Positions 26,801 to 34,659 are shown, counted from the stretch's first letter. The stretch is DNA of 64,000 nucleotides from Chryseobacterium ginsenosidimutans (GCF_030823405.1 NZ_JAUSXC010000001.1:2773001-2837000); one strand, 5' to 3'. Notes: a model not told the origin generated them from the letters alone. Program-made: numbers and translations.

Positions 26801-27027
26801 TCCATTCCTTCTACCCCGTTGATCTGTTCCTCCAAAGGCACTACAACACTCTTCATGACAGTTTCCGCATTGGCTCCGGTATAGTTTGCAGAAACGCTTA
26901 CTGTTGGCGGTGCAATGTCGGGATACTGTGTGACTGGCAGGGAGATCAATCCCAAAACCCCGAGAATCACAATCAAGATTGAGATTACCGTGGATAAAAC
27001 CGGTCTGTTTATAAAATTTTTAATCAT
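23881..27027 (-). CDS. RND multidrug efflux pump, inner-membrane subunit (AcrB/MexB-like, HAE1)
   Basis: The 1048 residues match HAE1 pumps that expel hydrophobic drugs with proton influx. Visible are the N-terminal MIKNFINRPVLSTVISILIV, the TM4 proton-relay aspartates in GIVVDDAIVVVEAV, two large periplasmic loops, and a second transmembrane bundle ending in FVIPVLYVIFEYLQ. It lies 1 nt after the adaptor gene and upstream of the channel gene, giving a complete tripartite system. Confidence 0.95.
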   Translation of the reverse strand: MIKNFINRPVLSTVISILIVILGVLGLISLPVTQYPDIAPPTVSVSANYTGANAETVMKSVVVPLEEQINGVEGMDYITSSAGNDGSAQIQVFFKQGIDPDIAAVNVQNRVTRATPLLPSEVTRSGVVTQKQQTSALMYMSFYSENKDLDDVYLQNFLNINVIPNLKRINGVGDANVFGGKNYSMRVWLDPAKMAAYGITPTDVTNAINEQSREAAAGSIGQNSGSSFEYIIKYVGKFNDKEQYDNIIIKSLPDGQNLMLKDVAKVELAGQSYTGIGENGNNPSISMGLFQTPGSNAQEIIKNIKAYLKSAESTFPKGVKYTYNFDTNEFLDASIDKVVHTLIEAFILVFIVVYIFLQDFRSTLIPAIAVPVSIVGAFFFLNLFGYSLNLLTLFALVLAIGIVVDDAIVVVEAVHAKMENGISDAKKATVEAMDEITGAIISITLVMASVFIPVTFITGPTGVFYQQFGITLIVAIIISAVNALTLSPVLCSLFLKPHDAHHTEYKNLNILQKFFYKFNIAFKTTTERYGRGFVFLLRHKWVTLIIFAITGGILYWASATMKKGFVPTEDRGIIFTDVQLPPGASMERTYNALKTLQANAMKVPGVQNVTISTGRGFLSGNGSNNGLAFIKLKPFDERKKDGQTSEDITKKLFGISGKVPDAKIVFFQPPSVPGFGNSAGFEMVLLDKSGGEYADLDNKTNEFIGKLMERPEIEFAQTSFNTKYPQYEMQINVPLAKQMGVSVSDILATMQGYIGGIYTADFTKYGKQFRVMVQALPENRQNINNLNELYVKTGSGVMSPISQFVTLNKTYGPQSVSRYNLFTSVKITGANSAGFSSGDAITAVQQVAQETLNQNYDVEFTGLTREELNSGSQTVLIFALSLIFVYFILSAQYESYILPLVVVISLPLGVMGAYFGQKIMGLENNIYFQIALIMLVGLLAKNAILIVEFAVQRRHHGETIVMSAINAAKARLRPILMTSFAFIFGLLPLVLASGIGAVGNRSIATGAAIGLLIGTILGLFVIPVLYVIFEYLQEKVKPLKKEEINLAE

Positions 27028-27028
27028 T

Positions 27029-28213
27029 TTAGAATTTCGGTTTTATAGATTGAACAAGACTATCCATTTTGACAGGTTTTGGCTTCACGGCAGTTCCGGA
27101 TTTTAAACCTCCGATTCCTGCTACAACGATCATTTCTCCTTTATTTATACCAGATTTGATAAGAGCCATATTGTCGATTCTGTCGATCACATTTACAACA
27201 ACATTTTTAGCGGTATCTTTTTCAACTTTATAAACATAAACAATACCTTGCTGTTCGTAAGTAGCACTTTCAGGAACTACCAATACATTATCGTAAGATT
27301 TTGGAAGTCTGATAGATCCGCTGTTACCGTTACTCAACAGTTTCTGAGGATTTGTGAAAGCTACTCTGAACTGGATTGTTCCTGTCGTGTTATCTATCTG
27401 CCCTGTAATGGCTTCAATTTTACCTTTTTCAGAATAAATACTTCCGTTTGCCAATTGTAATTCAACCATTGGAAGGTTTTTGATCTTTTCCGGTAATGAT
27501 GCGCCAGGAGATTTTTCAAGGAAGTCAAAATATTCTTTTTCATTCATTGAAAAATAAGCGTACAATTGAGAAGTATCGGAAATTGTTGTTAAAGCTGTCT
27601 GATCTGTAGGTCCGACCAAACTTCCGACTTTTAAAGGAAGCTTCCCGATAACTCCTGAAATAGGTGCACGAATGACAGAATACTCAATGTTTGCTTCTAC
27701 TCCTTTATAATTGGCAACTGCCTGGCTTTTAGAAGCTCTAGCCTGTTGTAACTGAGCCTGAGCCTGAGCTAAATTTGCCTGTGCCGTTTGCAGCTGAACA
27801 TTACTGATGATATTTTTCTGAACAAGCGGTTTCAGCTTATTTACTTCCACGTTAGCCGCATTTACAGCAGCCTGAGCCGCGGCAATAGTAGATTCTGCAG
27901 CACCGATTCCTGCTTTTGAAGCAGCAGCATTTTCAGTTAAAATATTGGTTTCCAGACGGAATAACGGTTGTCCTTTTGTAACATACTGTCCTTCATCCAC
28001 CAAAACCTGAGTAATATATCCCTGTATTTTAGCACGAACATCATTATTTACCCTACCTTGAATAGTGGCAGGAAAAGTCTGATAGCCTACTATATTTTTT
28101 AACTCCACATTTACCACGGGATATGGTTTTGCGCCATCCTGTTTTGGAGCTTCTTTTTTGCAGGCAACTAAAGAAAGTCCCGCAATAGAAAGTATAACTA
28201 GCTTATTATTCAT
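27029..28213 (-). CDS. RND efflux periplasmic adaptor (AcrA/MexA-like)
   Basis: The 394-residue adaptor starts with a lipoprotein signal (LSIAGLSLVACKKE). It shows lipoyl half-motifs (VDEGQYVTKGQPLFRLE and YSVIRAPISGVIGKLPLKVG) around a long Ala/Gln-rich coiled-coil hairpin (about residues 85-165). A beta-barrel and membrane-proximal domain follow. It links the RND pump to the outer-membrane channel. It begins 1 nt after the regulator gene. Confidence 0.94.
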   Translation of the reverse strand: MNNKLVILSIAGLSLVACKKEAPKQDGAKPYPVVNVELKNIVGYQTFPATIQGRVNNDVRAKIQGYITQVLVDEGQYVTKGQPLFRLETNILTENAAASKAGIGAAESTIAAAQAAVNAANVEVNKLKPLVQKNIISNVQLQTAQANLAQAQAQLQQARASKSQAVANYKGVEANIEYSVIRAPISGVIGKLPLKVGSLVGPTDQTALTTISDTSQLYAYFSMNEKEYFDFLEKSPGASLPEKIKNLPMVELQLANGSIYSEKGKIEAITGQIDNTTGTIQFRVAFTNPQKLLSNGNSGSIRLPKSYDNVLVVPESATYEQQGIVYVYKVEKDTAKNVVVNVIDRIDNMALIKSGINKGEMIVVAGIGGLKSGTAVKPKPVKMDSLVQSIKPKF

Positions 28214-28214
28214 T

Positions 28215-28670
28215 TTATAGTTTATTAAGAGATTCCTGAATATTTATTATATTTTTATTTAAGAGCGCTTTATAAGCTTCAATTTTTTCGTTGTGACCGT
28301 CATCATGATTTTTTTTAAAATTGTCTAGATCGTCTAGTAGTTTTAATTCGTCTTTCATCTTCTGAACTATTTTTTCAAATCTTATTCTCTTATATTCGTC
28401 ATTGGTGAAAAAATATCGTTTTCGTTCATCCATTTTGTTATGATCTACAATAAGCTGTGCATTCAGTAATAGAGATATGCTTGTAGAAACAGAACTTTTG
28501 CTTGCAGACAGTACTTCCACAAACTCATCAAAGGTAATACCTACCTTTTCATAATCGAAAAGAAGGTATGCGTATATCTTTGAGGCTAAAGGAGGTAGGT
28601 TAAAAACGGTACTGTAAAACTTTACAGCATCCTGGAAAATTTTTTCATCAATTTCTATACTCTTATGCAT
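28215..28670 (-). CDS. GbsR/MarR-type transcriptional regulator of the efflux operon
   Basis: The 151-residue protein has a winged helix-turn-helix of the GbsR-like MarR group: LPPLASKIYAYLLF, then LSASKSSVSTSISLLLNAQLI as recognition helix, then a wing and a long C-terminal coiled coil for dimerisation. As first gene of the efflux operon, with a palindrome inside its own promoter, it is probably an autoregulating repressor released by a pump substrate. The repressor role is inferred. Confidence 0.85.
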   Translation of the reverse strand: MHKSIEIDEKIFQDAVKFYSTVFNLPPLASKIYAYLLFDYEKVGITFDEFVEVLSASKSSVSTSISLLLNAQLIVDHNKMDERKRYFFTNDEYKRIRFEKIVQKMKDELKLLDDLDNFKKNHDDGHNEKIEAYKALLNKNIINIQESLNKL

Positions 28671-28687
28671 TGTATATAAATTTGAAG

Positions 28688-28695
28688 CAAATGTA
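28688..28695 (-). promoter_or_regulatory. efflux operon -7 element TACATTTG
   Basis: Minus-strand TACATTTG lies 17 nt before the regulator ATG and matches TAnnTTTG. The spacer upstream is filled by the palindrome listed next; the -33 element (TTTAG-like near 28716) is weak. Confidence 0.65.
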
Positions 28696-28700
28696 GAAAA

Positions 28701-28715
28701 TTAGTTCAGAACTAA
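28701..28715. promoter_or_regulatory. palindromic operator TTAGTTCAGAACTAA in the efflux promoter
   Basis: A perfect 15-bp palindrome (7-bp arms, central A) lies between the -33 and -7 regions, the place where a MarR-family repressor would block RNA polymerase. A half-site-like TTAGTTC recurs at about 28786-28792. Assignment to the adjacent GbsR/MarR regulator is inference. Confidence 0.6.
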
Positions 28716-28788
28716 ACGAACAAACTTAATAGAGTTTCTCGATCTATAGTTTCTTAAAGAATCAATGAGAATAGATTTAACTTTTAGT

Positions 28789-29301
28789 TCAAATTATAAT
28801 CTTCTCAAAAGCCTTTCTCATTCCGCCGGCAAGAAAAACTTCTCCACAGTAGGAATATCCTTTGTTTTCAAGGATTTTCAGCATCGCAATATTGTCGTAG
28901 TTGGTGTCTACTTTTACACTTTGGATTCCCTGCTCGCGTGTAAAATCTTCAATATGATCAAAAAGCTTTTTAGCTAATCCTTGCCCAGCAAATTTTTCAT
29001 CAACAGCCACCCTGTGAACAACAACAAATTCTCCGTCACTAAGCCAGGCTCCTTCAATAGTACTGTAAGCAGGCTCATCATTCAATATCAAGGCTGTATA
29101 AACAGCGATTTCATCATCTACCGTAAGAACATATCCAAAACCTTTTGTGATATCACTTTCCACAGTTCCCAAATTGGGATAACCGTCTTGCCATTGGGTA
29201 CTTCCGTCTTGTCTGCGTCTCTCAATTGCCTGTTGTATGATGTTCCAGATAATATCTCTGTCTTTAATTTCTGCTTTTCTTAGTTTAATTTCTGAATTCA
29301 T
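28789..29301 (-). CDS. GNAT family N-acetyltransferase
   Basis: This 170-residue cytoplasmic protein has GNAT motif A, VHRVAVDEKFAGQGLAKKLFDHIEDF, with the acetyl-CoA pyrophosphate loop (GQGLAKK), and a C-terminal DTNYDNIAMLKILENKGYSYCG typical of the fold. The acceptor is unknown. It stands alone between the efflux regulator and a DUF2007 gene. Confidence 0.88.
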   Translation of the reverse strand: MNSEIKLRKAEIKDRDIIWNIIQQAIERRRQDGSTQWQDGYPNLGTVESDITKGFGYVLTVDDEIAVYTALILNDEPAYSTIEGAWLSDGEFVVVHRVAVDEKFAGQGLAKKLFDHIEDFTREQGIQSVKVDTNYDNIAMLKILENKGYSYCGEVFLAGGMRKAFEKIII

Positions 29302-29434
29302 TGCTGCCGGATTTGAATTAAAAGATTAAAGAATTATGCTGAGTTTTAAGATTATTTAAATTTATTAAATAATAAAGAAATAACAAATTCAGATATACTT
29401 TTAATTAAAAATTTATTATTAAAGAGTAAATTAA

Positions 29435-29471
29435 AAAAACCGAAAACTAATTAAAAAATTAATTTTCGGTT
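29435..29471 (-). terminator. terminator after the DUF2007 gene
   Basis: Minus-strand AACCGAAAA pairs with TTTTCGGTT, with inner AATTA/TAATT pairing, followed by a run of seven T residues. It closes the ALDH-lat-DUF2007 unit. Confidence 0.8.
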
Positions 29472-29505
29472 CGAAGTAGTAAAATTTAAAATTATGAAAT
29501 TGTTT

Positions 29506-29733
29506 TTAATTTTCATTTTGCTGAAGATAAGCGTCGATAATCTCGAATGCTTTTTTCTCATCTTCTAGTTTCACCATTACTTTCAACGATGTTGCCGTAG
29601 GCGTTGTTGTAAATGTAAGGTAATTATTTTCAACTGAATTTTTAATCTGTGCTTCGTCCAACTTTGACTTAATTAGCTGGATCTCTGCTGATTTGTCACT
29701 TTCAAAAACTGATACTCTTGTACTTCTTTCCAT
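29506..29733 (-). CDS. DUF2007 small protein
   Basis: A 75-residue protein matching the DUF2007 (putative signal-transducing) family by its length and pattern: VSVFESDKSAEIQLIKSKLDEAQI at the front and a C-terminal LKVMVKLEDEKKAFEIIDAYL helix. This is a ferredoxin-like alpha/beta layout. It sits 63 nt after lat on the same strand, before a terminator. Function not established. Confidence 0.75.
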   Translation of the reverse strand: MERSTRVSVFESDKSAEIQLIKSKLDEAQIKNSVENNYLTFTTTPTATSLKVMVKLEDEKKAFEIIDAYLQQNEN

Positions 29734-29796
29734 GTTTCTATGCCGTTTGAGTATCTAAATATATAACGTTTTTTTGAAAATTACAAACTTTGACTT

Positions 29797-31122
29797 TTAA
29801 ATTTTAGTAATATTATTTTCAATTTTATCCAAAGCAAGTTGAATTTCTTCCTTCGTCACATTCAAATGAGGTCTGAAGCGAAGTGACTGATCTCCACACG
29901 ATAAAATGAATAAACCGTCGTTGAAAAGCTCATCTCTTAAATGATTTCTATGTTCATGAGTTGGCAGATCAATGGCACACATTAATCCTCTTCCTCTAGC
30001 ATTTGACAATTTTTCAGGGTATTTCTGAGCCAGATTTTGTAAACCTTCCAATAAAAAATCTCCTACAACTCTTGCGTTTTCTACAAGATTTTCTTTTTCA
30101 ATAACCTCCATTACCAATTGGAAACGAAGCATATCTATAAAATTACCTCCAAAAGTAGAATTGATTCTTGAGCTTTCTCTGAAAACGTTGTCTGGAACTT
30201 CATCGAATTTCTCTTTATTCGCCAGAACTCCGCAAACCTGTGCTTTTTTACCAAAAGAAATGATGTCCGGTTTTGCTGTAAAGTGTTCAAAAGCCCACAT
30301 TTTTCCTGTGATTCCGATACCTGTCTGCACTTCATCAAAAATCAAAAGAATTTCGTTTTGGTCGCAAATTTTTCTCAATCCTAATAAAAATTCGTCCCTG
30401 AAATGGTTGTCACCACCTTCAGCCTGAATCGGCTCAATAATAATGCAAGCCACTTTATCAGGATTCATTAAAATTGCTTCTTCAATATTTAATAAAGCCA
30501 GTCTTTCGTTTTTAATTGTTTCTTCTAAATTTTCTTCCGTGATGGGGAAATTTAATTTAGGATTCAGGATTCTTGGCCAGTCGAACATTGGAAAATACTG
30601 ATATTTTCTTGGATCAGAAGTATTTGTTAAGCTTAAAGTATAACCGCTTCTTCCGTGGAATGCCTGTCTGAAATGGATACAAATTCCCGCTTCAACATCA
30701 AGACCTTTTTCGAAATTTTTACGTGTTTTCCAGTCGAAACATGCTTTCATAGCATTTTCAACTCCTAAAGTTCCACCTTCAATAAAGAAAGCGTACTGCA
30801 ATTCTTCAGGAATCACCACTCTTTCGAAAACTTCTAAAAAGTGAGCATATTCCTCGGAATAAATATCTGCCAATGTTGGTTTATTGACAGCCATTTTCCC
30901 TAGCCAAGCCGATTTCTCGACCAAATAAGGGTGATTATATCCGATAGACGCCGAAGCGAACATCGAAAACATATCTAAATATTCTCTATTTGTAAGCTTG
31001 TCATAAAGCCAAGATCCGTGAGACTTTTCAATGTCCATCACGAAATCGAAACCGTCCGCAAGAACGTGTCTACCTATTGTTTCTTTAACTTTATTTACTT
31101 GTATATCAATTGTTTGTTCCAT
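29797..31122 (-). CDS. lat: L-lysine 6-transaminase
   Basis: A class III PLP aminotransferase that moves the epsilon-amino group of lysine to 2-oxoglutarate, giving 2-aminoadipate semialdehyde, which cyclises to piperideine-6-carboxylate. The 441 residues match LAT closely (SMFASASIGYNHPYLV, FFIEGGTLGVENAMKACFDW, LIFDEVQTGIG and the PLP lysine in ISFGKKAQVCG). The next gene upstream encodes an aldehyde dehydrogenase that can oxidise its product, so the pair forms a lysine-catabolic module. Confidence 0.93.
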   Translation of the reverse strand: MEQTIDIQVNKVKETIGRHVLADGFDFVMDIEKSHGSWLYDKLTNREYLDMFSMFASASIGYNHPYLVEKSAWLGKMAVNKPTLADIYSEEYAHFLEVFERVVIPEELQYAFFIEGGTLGVENAMKACFDWKTRKNFEKGLDVEAGICIHFRQAFHGRSGYTLSLTNTSDPRKYQYFPMFDWPRILNPKLNFPITEENLEETIKNERLALLNIEEAILMNPDKVACIIIEPIQAEGGDNHFRDEFLLGLRKICDQNEILLIFDEVQTGIGITGKMWAFEHFTAKPDIISFGKKAQVCGVLANKEKFDEVPDNVFRESSRINSTFGGNFIDMLRFQLVMEVIEKENLVENARVVGDFLLEGLQNLAQKYPEKLSNARGRGLMCAIDLPTHEHRNHLRDELFNDGLFILSCGDQSLRFRPHLNVTKEEIQLALDKIENNITKI

Positions 31123-31204
31123 ATTAAATAAAAATCTTAGGGATAATTGTAATTAAAAGTTTTTGAGGGTAAAAAATACTCAAATCTTTTAATCTTTAAT
31201 AATT

Positions 31205-32755
31205 TTAAAGGTCAAACTTAATTCCTTGTGCTAAAGGAAGTTGAGCTGTATAGTTAATTGTATTTGTTTGTCTTCTCATGTAGTATTTCCAAACATCTGA
31301 GCCGGATTCTCTACCACCTCCTGTTTCTTTTTCACCACCGAAAGCACCACCGATTTCTGCACCTGAAGTTCCGATGTTTACGTTGGCAATTCCACAGTCT
31401 GAACCTGCGTGAGAAAGGAATAATTCTGCTTCTCTCAAATTCTGAGTCATGATTGCAGAAGATAATCCCTGAGGAACATCATTCTGAATCTCAATTGCTT
31501 CTTCTAGTGTAGTGTATTTAATTAAGTATAAAATAGGCGCAAAAGTTTCGTGCTGAACGATTTCGTAAGAATTCTTAACTTCAGCGATACAAGGTTTTAC
31601 ATAACAACCTGATTCGTATCCTTTTCCTTTTAATACTTCACCTTCAACAATGAACTTTCCGCCTTCTTTTTTACATTTTTTGATAGATTCTTCGTACTGA
31701 TTTACAGCGTCTATATCGATAAGTGGTCCAACGTGCATGTTTTCATCCAATGGATTTCCTATTTTCAATTGGCCGTAAGCTTTTGCCAATCTATTTTTTA
31801 CTTCATCATAAACACTTTCGTGAATAATCAATCTTCTTGTTGAAGTACATCTTTGTCCTGCAGTTCCTACAGCGCCAAAAACAGCTCCGATAATTGACAT
31901 ATCGATATCTGCATCTTTAGAAATGATGATTGCATTATTTCCTCCTAATTCAAGGATTGATTTCCCGAATCTTTCAGCAACTTTAGAAGAAACCATTCTT
32001 CCTACTCTTGTTGAACCTGTGAAAGAAACTAAAGAAACCCTTTTGTCATCAACTAATCTTTGTCCGATTTCATGATCAGAAACCAATACACTTGAAATTC
32101 CTTCAGGAAGATTGTTTTCTTTAATCACTTCATTCATGATATTTTGGCAAGCAATGGCACAAAGTGGCGTTTTTTCTGACGGTTTCCAGATGGTAACGTT
32201 ACCGCAAATCCATGCTAACGCTGTATTCCAAGCCCAAACTGCTACCGGAAAGTTGAATGCCGTGATGATTCCCACCACGCCAAGCGGATGATATTGCTCG
32301 TACATTCTGTGACCGGGTCTTTCGGAATGCATCGTATAACCGTGAAGTTGTCTTGAAACTCCAACTGCAAAATCGCAGATATCGATCATTTCCTGAACTT
32401 CGCCAAGACCTTCCTGTAAAGATTTACCCATTTCATAAGAAACAAGTTTACCCAAATCATCCTTATATTGCCTTAATTTCTGACCTAACTGTCTTACGAT
32501 TTCCCCTCTTTTAGGTGCCGGAATCGCTCTGAATTCCTGAAAAGCTCTTTGAGCCGTCTCAATTACCTTGTCATAATCTGATTCGCCGGAAGTCTTTATT
32601 TTGGCAATCAGATTGCCATCTACAGGAGAATAGCTTTCTATTACTTTTCCTGATGCAAAGTATTTCCCGCCTACAGAAGTCCCTTTATTTTCATCTTTAA
32701 TTCCTAGATTTTTGAGCGTTTTTTCAATCCCAAAATCCTTTACTTTTTTAGACAT
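31205..32755 (-). CDS. aldehyde dehydrogenase, ALDH7-like (2-aminoadipate semialdehyde dehydrogenase)
   Basis: The 516-residue NAD-dependent enzyme has the catalytic Glu in LELGGNNA and Cys in GTAGQRCTSTRR. Sequence around these sites and AFNFPVAVWAWNTALAWICGN resembles ALDH7 (antiquitin), which oxidises 2-aminoadipate semialdehyde. It precedes lat by 82 nt on the same strand, supporting joint action in lysine degradation. A near-consensus promoter (TTTG, 18 bp, TATCTTTA) is visible upstream. A broader aldehyde-detoxifying role is possible. Confidence 0.88.
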   Translation of the reverse strand: MSKKVKDFGIEKTLKNLGIKDENKGTSVGGKYFASGKVIESYSPVDGNLIAKIKTSGESDYDKVIETAQRAFQEFRAIPAPKRGEIVRQLGQKLRQYKDDLGKLVSYEMGKSLQEGLGEVQEMIDICDFAVGVSRQLHGYTMHSERPGHRMYEQYHPLGVVGIITAFNFPVAVWAWNTALAWICGNVTIWKPSEKTPLCAIACQNIMNEVIKENNLPEGISSVLVSDHEIGQRLVDDKRVSLVSFTGSTRVGRMVSSKVAERFGKSILELGGNNAIIISKDADIDMSIIGAVFGAVGTAGQRCTSTRRLIIHESVYDEVKNRLAKAYGQLKIGNPLDENMHVGPLIDIDAVNQYEESIKKCKKEGGKFIVEGEVLKGKGYESGCYVKPCIAEVKNSYEIVQHETFAPILYLIKYTTLEEAIEIQNDVPQGLSSAIMTQNLREAELFLSHAGSDCGIANVNIGTSGAEIGGAFGGEKETGGGRESGSDVWKYYMRRQTNTINYTAQLPLAQGIKFDL

Positions 32756-32835
32756 AAAAATTCTACTTTTCGTTTCCTCTAAAGATAAAAATATTATATG
32801 AACTGCAAAATTTTAATTTTTTAACGTGTTTTTTA

Positions 32836-32866
32836 TTTGGACTAATTATAAACATGCTTATCTTTG
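32836..32866 (+). promoter_or_regulatory. promoter of the small membrane protein (TTTG, 19 bp, TATCTTTG)
   Basis: TTTG at 32836-32839 and TATCTTTG at 32859-32866 match the consensus with exact 19-bp spacing; the ATG is 25 nt downstream. Confidence 0.8.
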
Positions 32867-32891
32867 TATAATAATCATTTGAATTTCAGAA

Positions 32892-33092
32892 ATGGAAAAT
32901 AATAAGACGATAAACGAACCTGTTGCTGAGGAAAAGAAAACCTCAAAATGGAAAAGACTGGTAAAGAAATTCGGGATCGGCGGGATTATCTTTTTTACCG
33001 TGAAAGGAATCATTTCTTCTACTCTTATTTATTTCCTTGGAAAAAATGCTTGGAGTGTGATTGCAGGTTATTTTACAGGAATATTTGATTAG
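32892..33092 (+). CDS. small membrane protein, function unknown
   Basis: A 66-residue protein with a charged, Lys-rich N-terminus (residues 1-26) followed by a hydrophobic stretch GIGGIIFFTVKGIISSTLIYFLG and a second short one. It has one or two membrane passes, with the positive N-terminus predicted inside. It has an ideal promoter and its own terminator, so it is a monocistronic gene. I do not recognise the family. Confidence 0.7.
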   Translation: MENNKTINEPVAEEKKTSKWKRLVKKFGIGGIIFFTVKGIISSTLIYFLGKNAWSVIAGYFTGIFD

Positions 33093-33111
33093 TTTAATTG
33101 ATATAAACAGT

Positions 33112-33140
33112 AAAAAGCAGAGAATTTTCTCTGCTTTTTT
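33112..33140 (+). terminator. terminator after the small membrane protein
   Basis: AAAAAGCAGAGAA and TTCTCTGCTTTTT are complementary with a T tract at the end; the short spacing implies a small loop inside the A/T part. Confidence 0.82.
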
Positions 33141-33162
33141 GTTGAAAGTTATTATTATATTT

Positions 33163-33351
33163 CTATTCTTTTTTCTTTCTTCCCGATTCCATAAGTTTTT
33201 GATGCAATAAATACTCAATCTGCCCATTCACGCTTCGGAATTCATCATTTGCCCATTTTTCTAAAAGCTTGTAAGTGGACTCATCAATCCTTAGGACAAA
33301 AGATTTTTTGCCTTTGTTTTCGGAAGGATTTTGAGTTTTTTCTGATTTCAT
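33163..33351 (-). CDS. Arc-like ribbon-helix-helix protein
   Basis: The 62-residue protein has a basic N-terminus, then KSFVLRIDESTYKLLEKWANDEFRSVNGQIEYLLHQKL. This fits a short beta strand and two helices of the Arc/MetJ fold, with NGQIEYLL as the typical second helix. It lies 89 nt downstream of the SPFH gene on the same strand. No toxin-like partner is seen, so a toxin-antitoxin role is unlikely; it may act as a DNA-binding partner of the SPFH protein locus. Confidence 0.75.
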   Translation of the reverse strand: MKSEKTQNPSENKGKKSFVLRIDESTYKLLEKWANDEFRSVNGQIEYLLHQKLMESGRKKKE

Positions 33352-33440
33352 ATTTCGTTTTCTTTTTATTTTTAATGCAAAGGACGCGGAGTTTTGAAAT
33401 ATTTTGTTTGCAAGAGTGTTTCTCTCAGCAAAAATTTATC

Positions 33441-34310
33441 TTAATTGTACAAAGTTCCTGCGTTTAAGATGGGCTGTGCTGCTTTTTCACCACAAAGAAC
33501 TACCATTAAATTACTTACCATCGCTGCTTTTCTTTCATCATCCAATTCAACAATATTCCCTTCGGAAAGTTTTTTCAATGCTAAATCTACCATTCCAACT
33601 GCACCTTCTACAATTTTGGTTCTTGCCGCTACAATTGCTGTTGCCTGTTGTCTTTGAAGCATTGCTCCTGCAATTTCCGAAGCGTAAGCCAAATGTGAAA
33701 TCCTTGCTTCCTGAATAGTAATTCCCGCTTTTGAAAGACGATCTGTCAATTCCTGTTCTAAGATCGAATTGATCTTGTCACCACCTTCTCTTAAAGTAAT
33801 CGGAGCATGATCATCTTCCAGATTATCATAAGGGAAACTCATCGCCAAATGACGTACTGCAGCTTCACTCTGCATTTTTACAAAATCAGAATAACGCTCA
33901 ACATCAAAAGCGGCTTTGTACGTATCTCCTACTTTCCAAACCATTACCACTGCGATTTCTATAGGATTTCCCATTTTGTCGTTTACTTTCAATGTCTGTC
34001 CCTGAAGGTTTTCGGAACGAAGTGACATTTTCTGTGAAGAATATAAAGGATTAATAAAAAACAATCCGTTGTCTTTCACTGTTCCAACATATCTTCCGAA
34101 GAAATTCAGTACTCTTGAGTGATTTGGCTGAATAATCATTAAGCCTTTAATAAAAAAGAAAAATGCAATAAAGCATACTGCTGCCAACACGATATTGGTA
34201 ATATTTTCACTGCCTGTTCCTGTGATAAATAAATAGACAGATGCAAGAAACAGGACTAAACAAATAATTAAAGCAAGATAGCCTGACATTGGTTTTAAAA
34301 CTTTTTCCAT
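33441..34310 (-). CDS. SPFH/Band 7 (prohibitin-like) membrane protein
   Basis: The 289-residue protein has two N-terminal membrane segments (about residues 12-30 and 38-57), then the SPFH domain from GLMIIQPNHSRVLNFFGRYVGTV. A helical C-terminus follows (ARISHLAYASEIAGAMLQRQQATAIVAARTKI), as in stomatin/flotillin proteins that oligomerise at membrane microdomains. Such proteins often affect membrane protease activity. It pairs with the downstream Arc-like gene. Confidence 0.87.
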   Translation of the reverse strand: MEKVLKPMSGYLALIICLVLFLASVYLFITGTGSENITNIVLAAVCFIAFFFFIKGLMIIQPNHSRVLNFFGRYVGTVKDNGLFFINPLYSSQKMSLRSENLQGQTLKVNDKMGNPIEIAVVMVWKVGDTYKAAFDVERYSDFVKMQSEAAVRHLAMSFPYDNLEDDHAPITLREGGDKINSILEQELTDRLSKAGITIQEARISHLAYASEIAGAMLQRQQATAIVAARTKIVEGAVGMVDLALKKLSEGNIVELDDERKAAMVSNLMVVLCGEKAAQPILNAGTLYN

Positions 34311-34433
34311 GATATGATTTTTAATTTTGATATTATTTTGATATCATAAAGATATAATTAAATTTAATATAAATAATAAATTTTAAAATTTCTTTTGTCT
34401 TGAACAAAAGAAACAAAAATAAGACTTGGAAAC

Positions 34434-34576
34434 TGAATGCTAAAAAATCAAAAGTTAATCCTAAAATCCCCAAAACTCTTGCGGATTTGCTTTTCGTTCT
34501 TCGGTTCCAAATCTGTCTCGCACTCAAACAGTGGGAATTTTTTAACGGATTAACTTTCAATTTTCTTAACGCTTCA
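34434..34576. repeat. structured intergenic element with long imperfect inverted arms
   Basis: The left arm 34434-34461 and right arm 34547-34576 are inverted copies, including a perfect 11-bp match AAAGTTAATCC/GGATTAACTTT and outer TGAA/TTCA ends. The interior has GATTTG/CAAATC and near-complementary AAATCCCC/GGGAATTT segments, so the whole can fold like a multi-branched RNA. A TCTTTTGT/ACAAAAGA hairpin lies just outside at 34390-34410. Overlapping short open frames on both strands are not credible genes. It may be one copy of a dispersed element; this needs a genome search. Confidence 0.5.
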
Positions 34577-34605
34577 GCTTCTTATGTCATTTAAATTAAA
34601 ACATA

Positions 34606-34638
34606 AAAAATCCCCGAAAAGTTAATTTCAGGGATTAT
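34606..34638 (-). terminator. terminator after the cytochrome c assembly gene
   Basis: Minus-strand AATCCCTGAAA pairs with TTTCGGGGATT around TTAACT, followed by TTTTTT. It lies 22 nt after the stop at 34660. Confidence 0.8.
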
Positions 34639-34659
34639 GTTTATGTATGAATTTTAAAT

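Noticed and set aside
33163-33351. Arc-like protein as the antitoxin of a toxin-antitoxin pair
   Set aside because: No small toxin gene is adjacent; the neighbours are an SPFH protein and a convergent membrane-protein gene.
34333-34594. Two overlapping short open frames on opposite strands
   Set aside because: Both cover the folded inverted-repeat element; low-complexity products, no conserved pattern.
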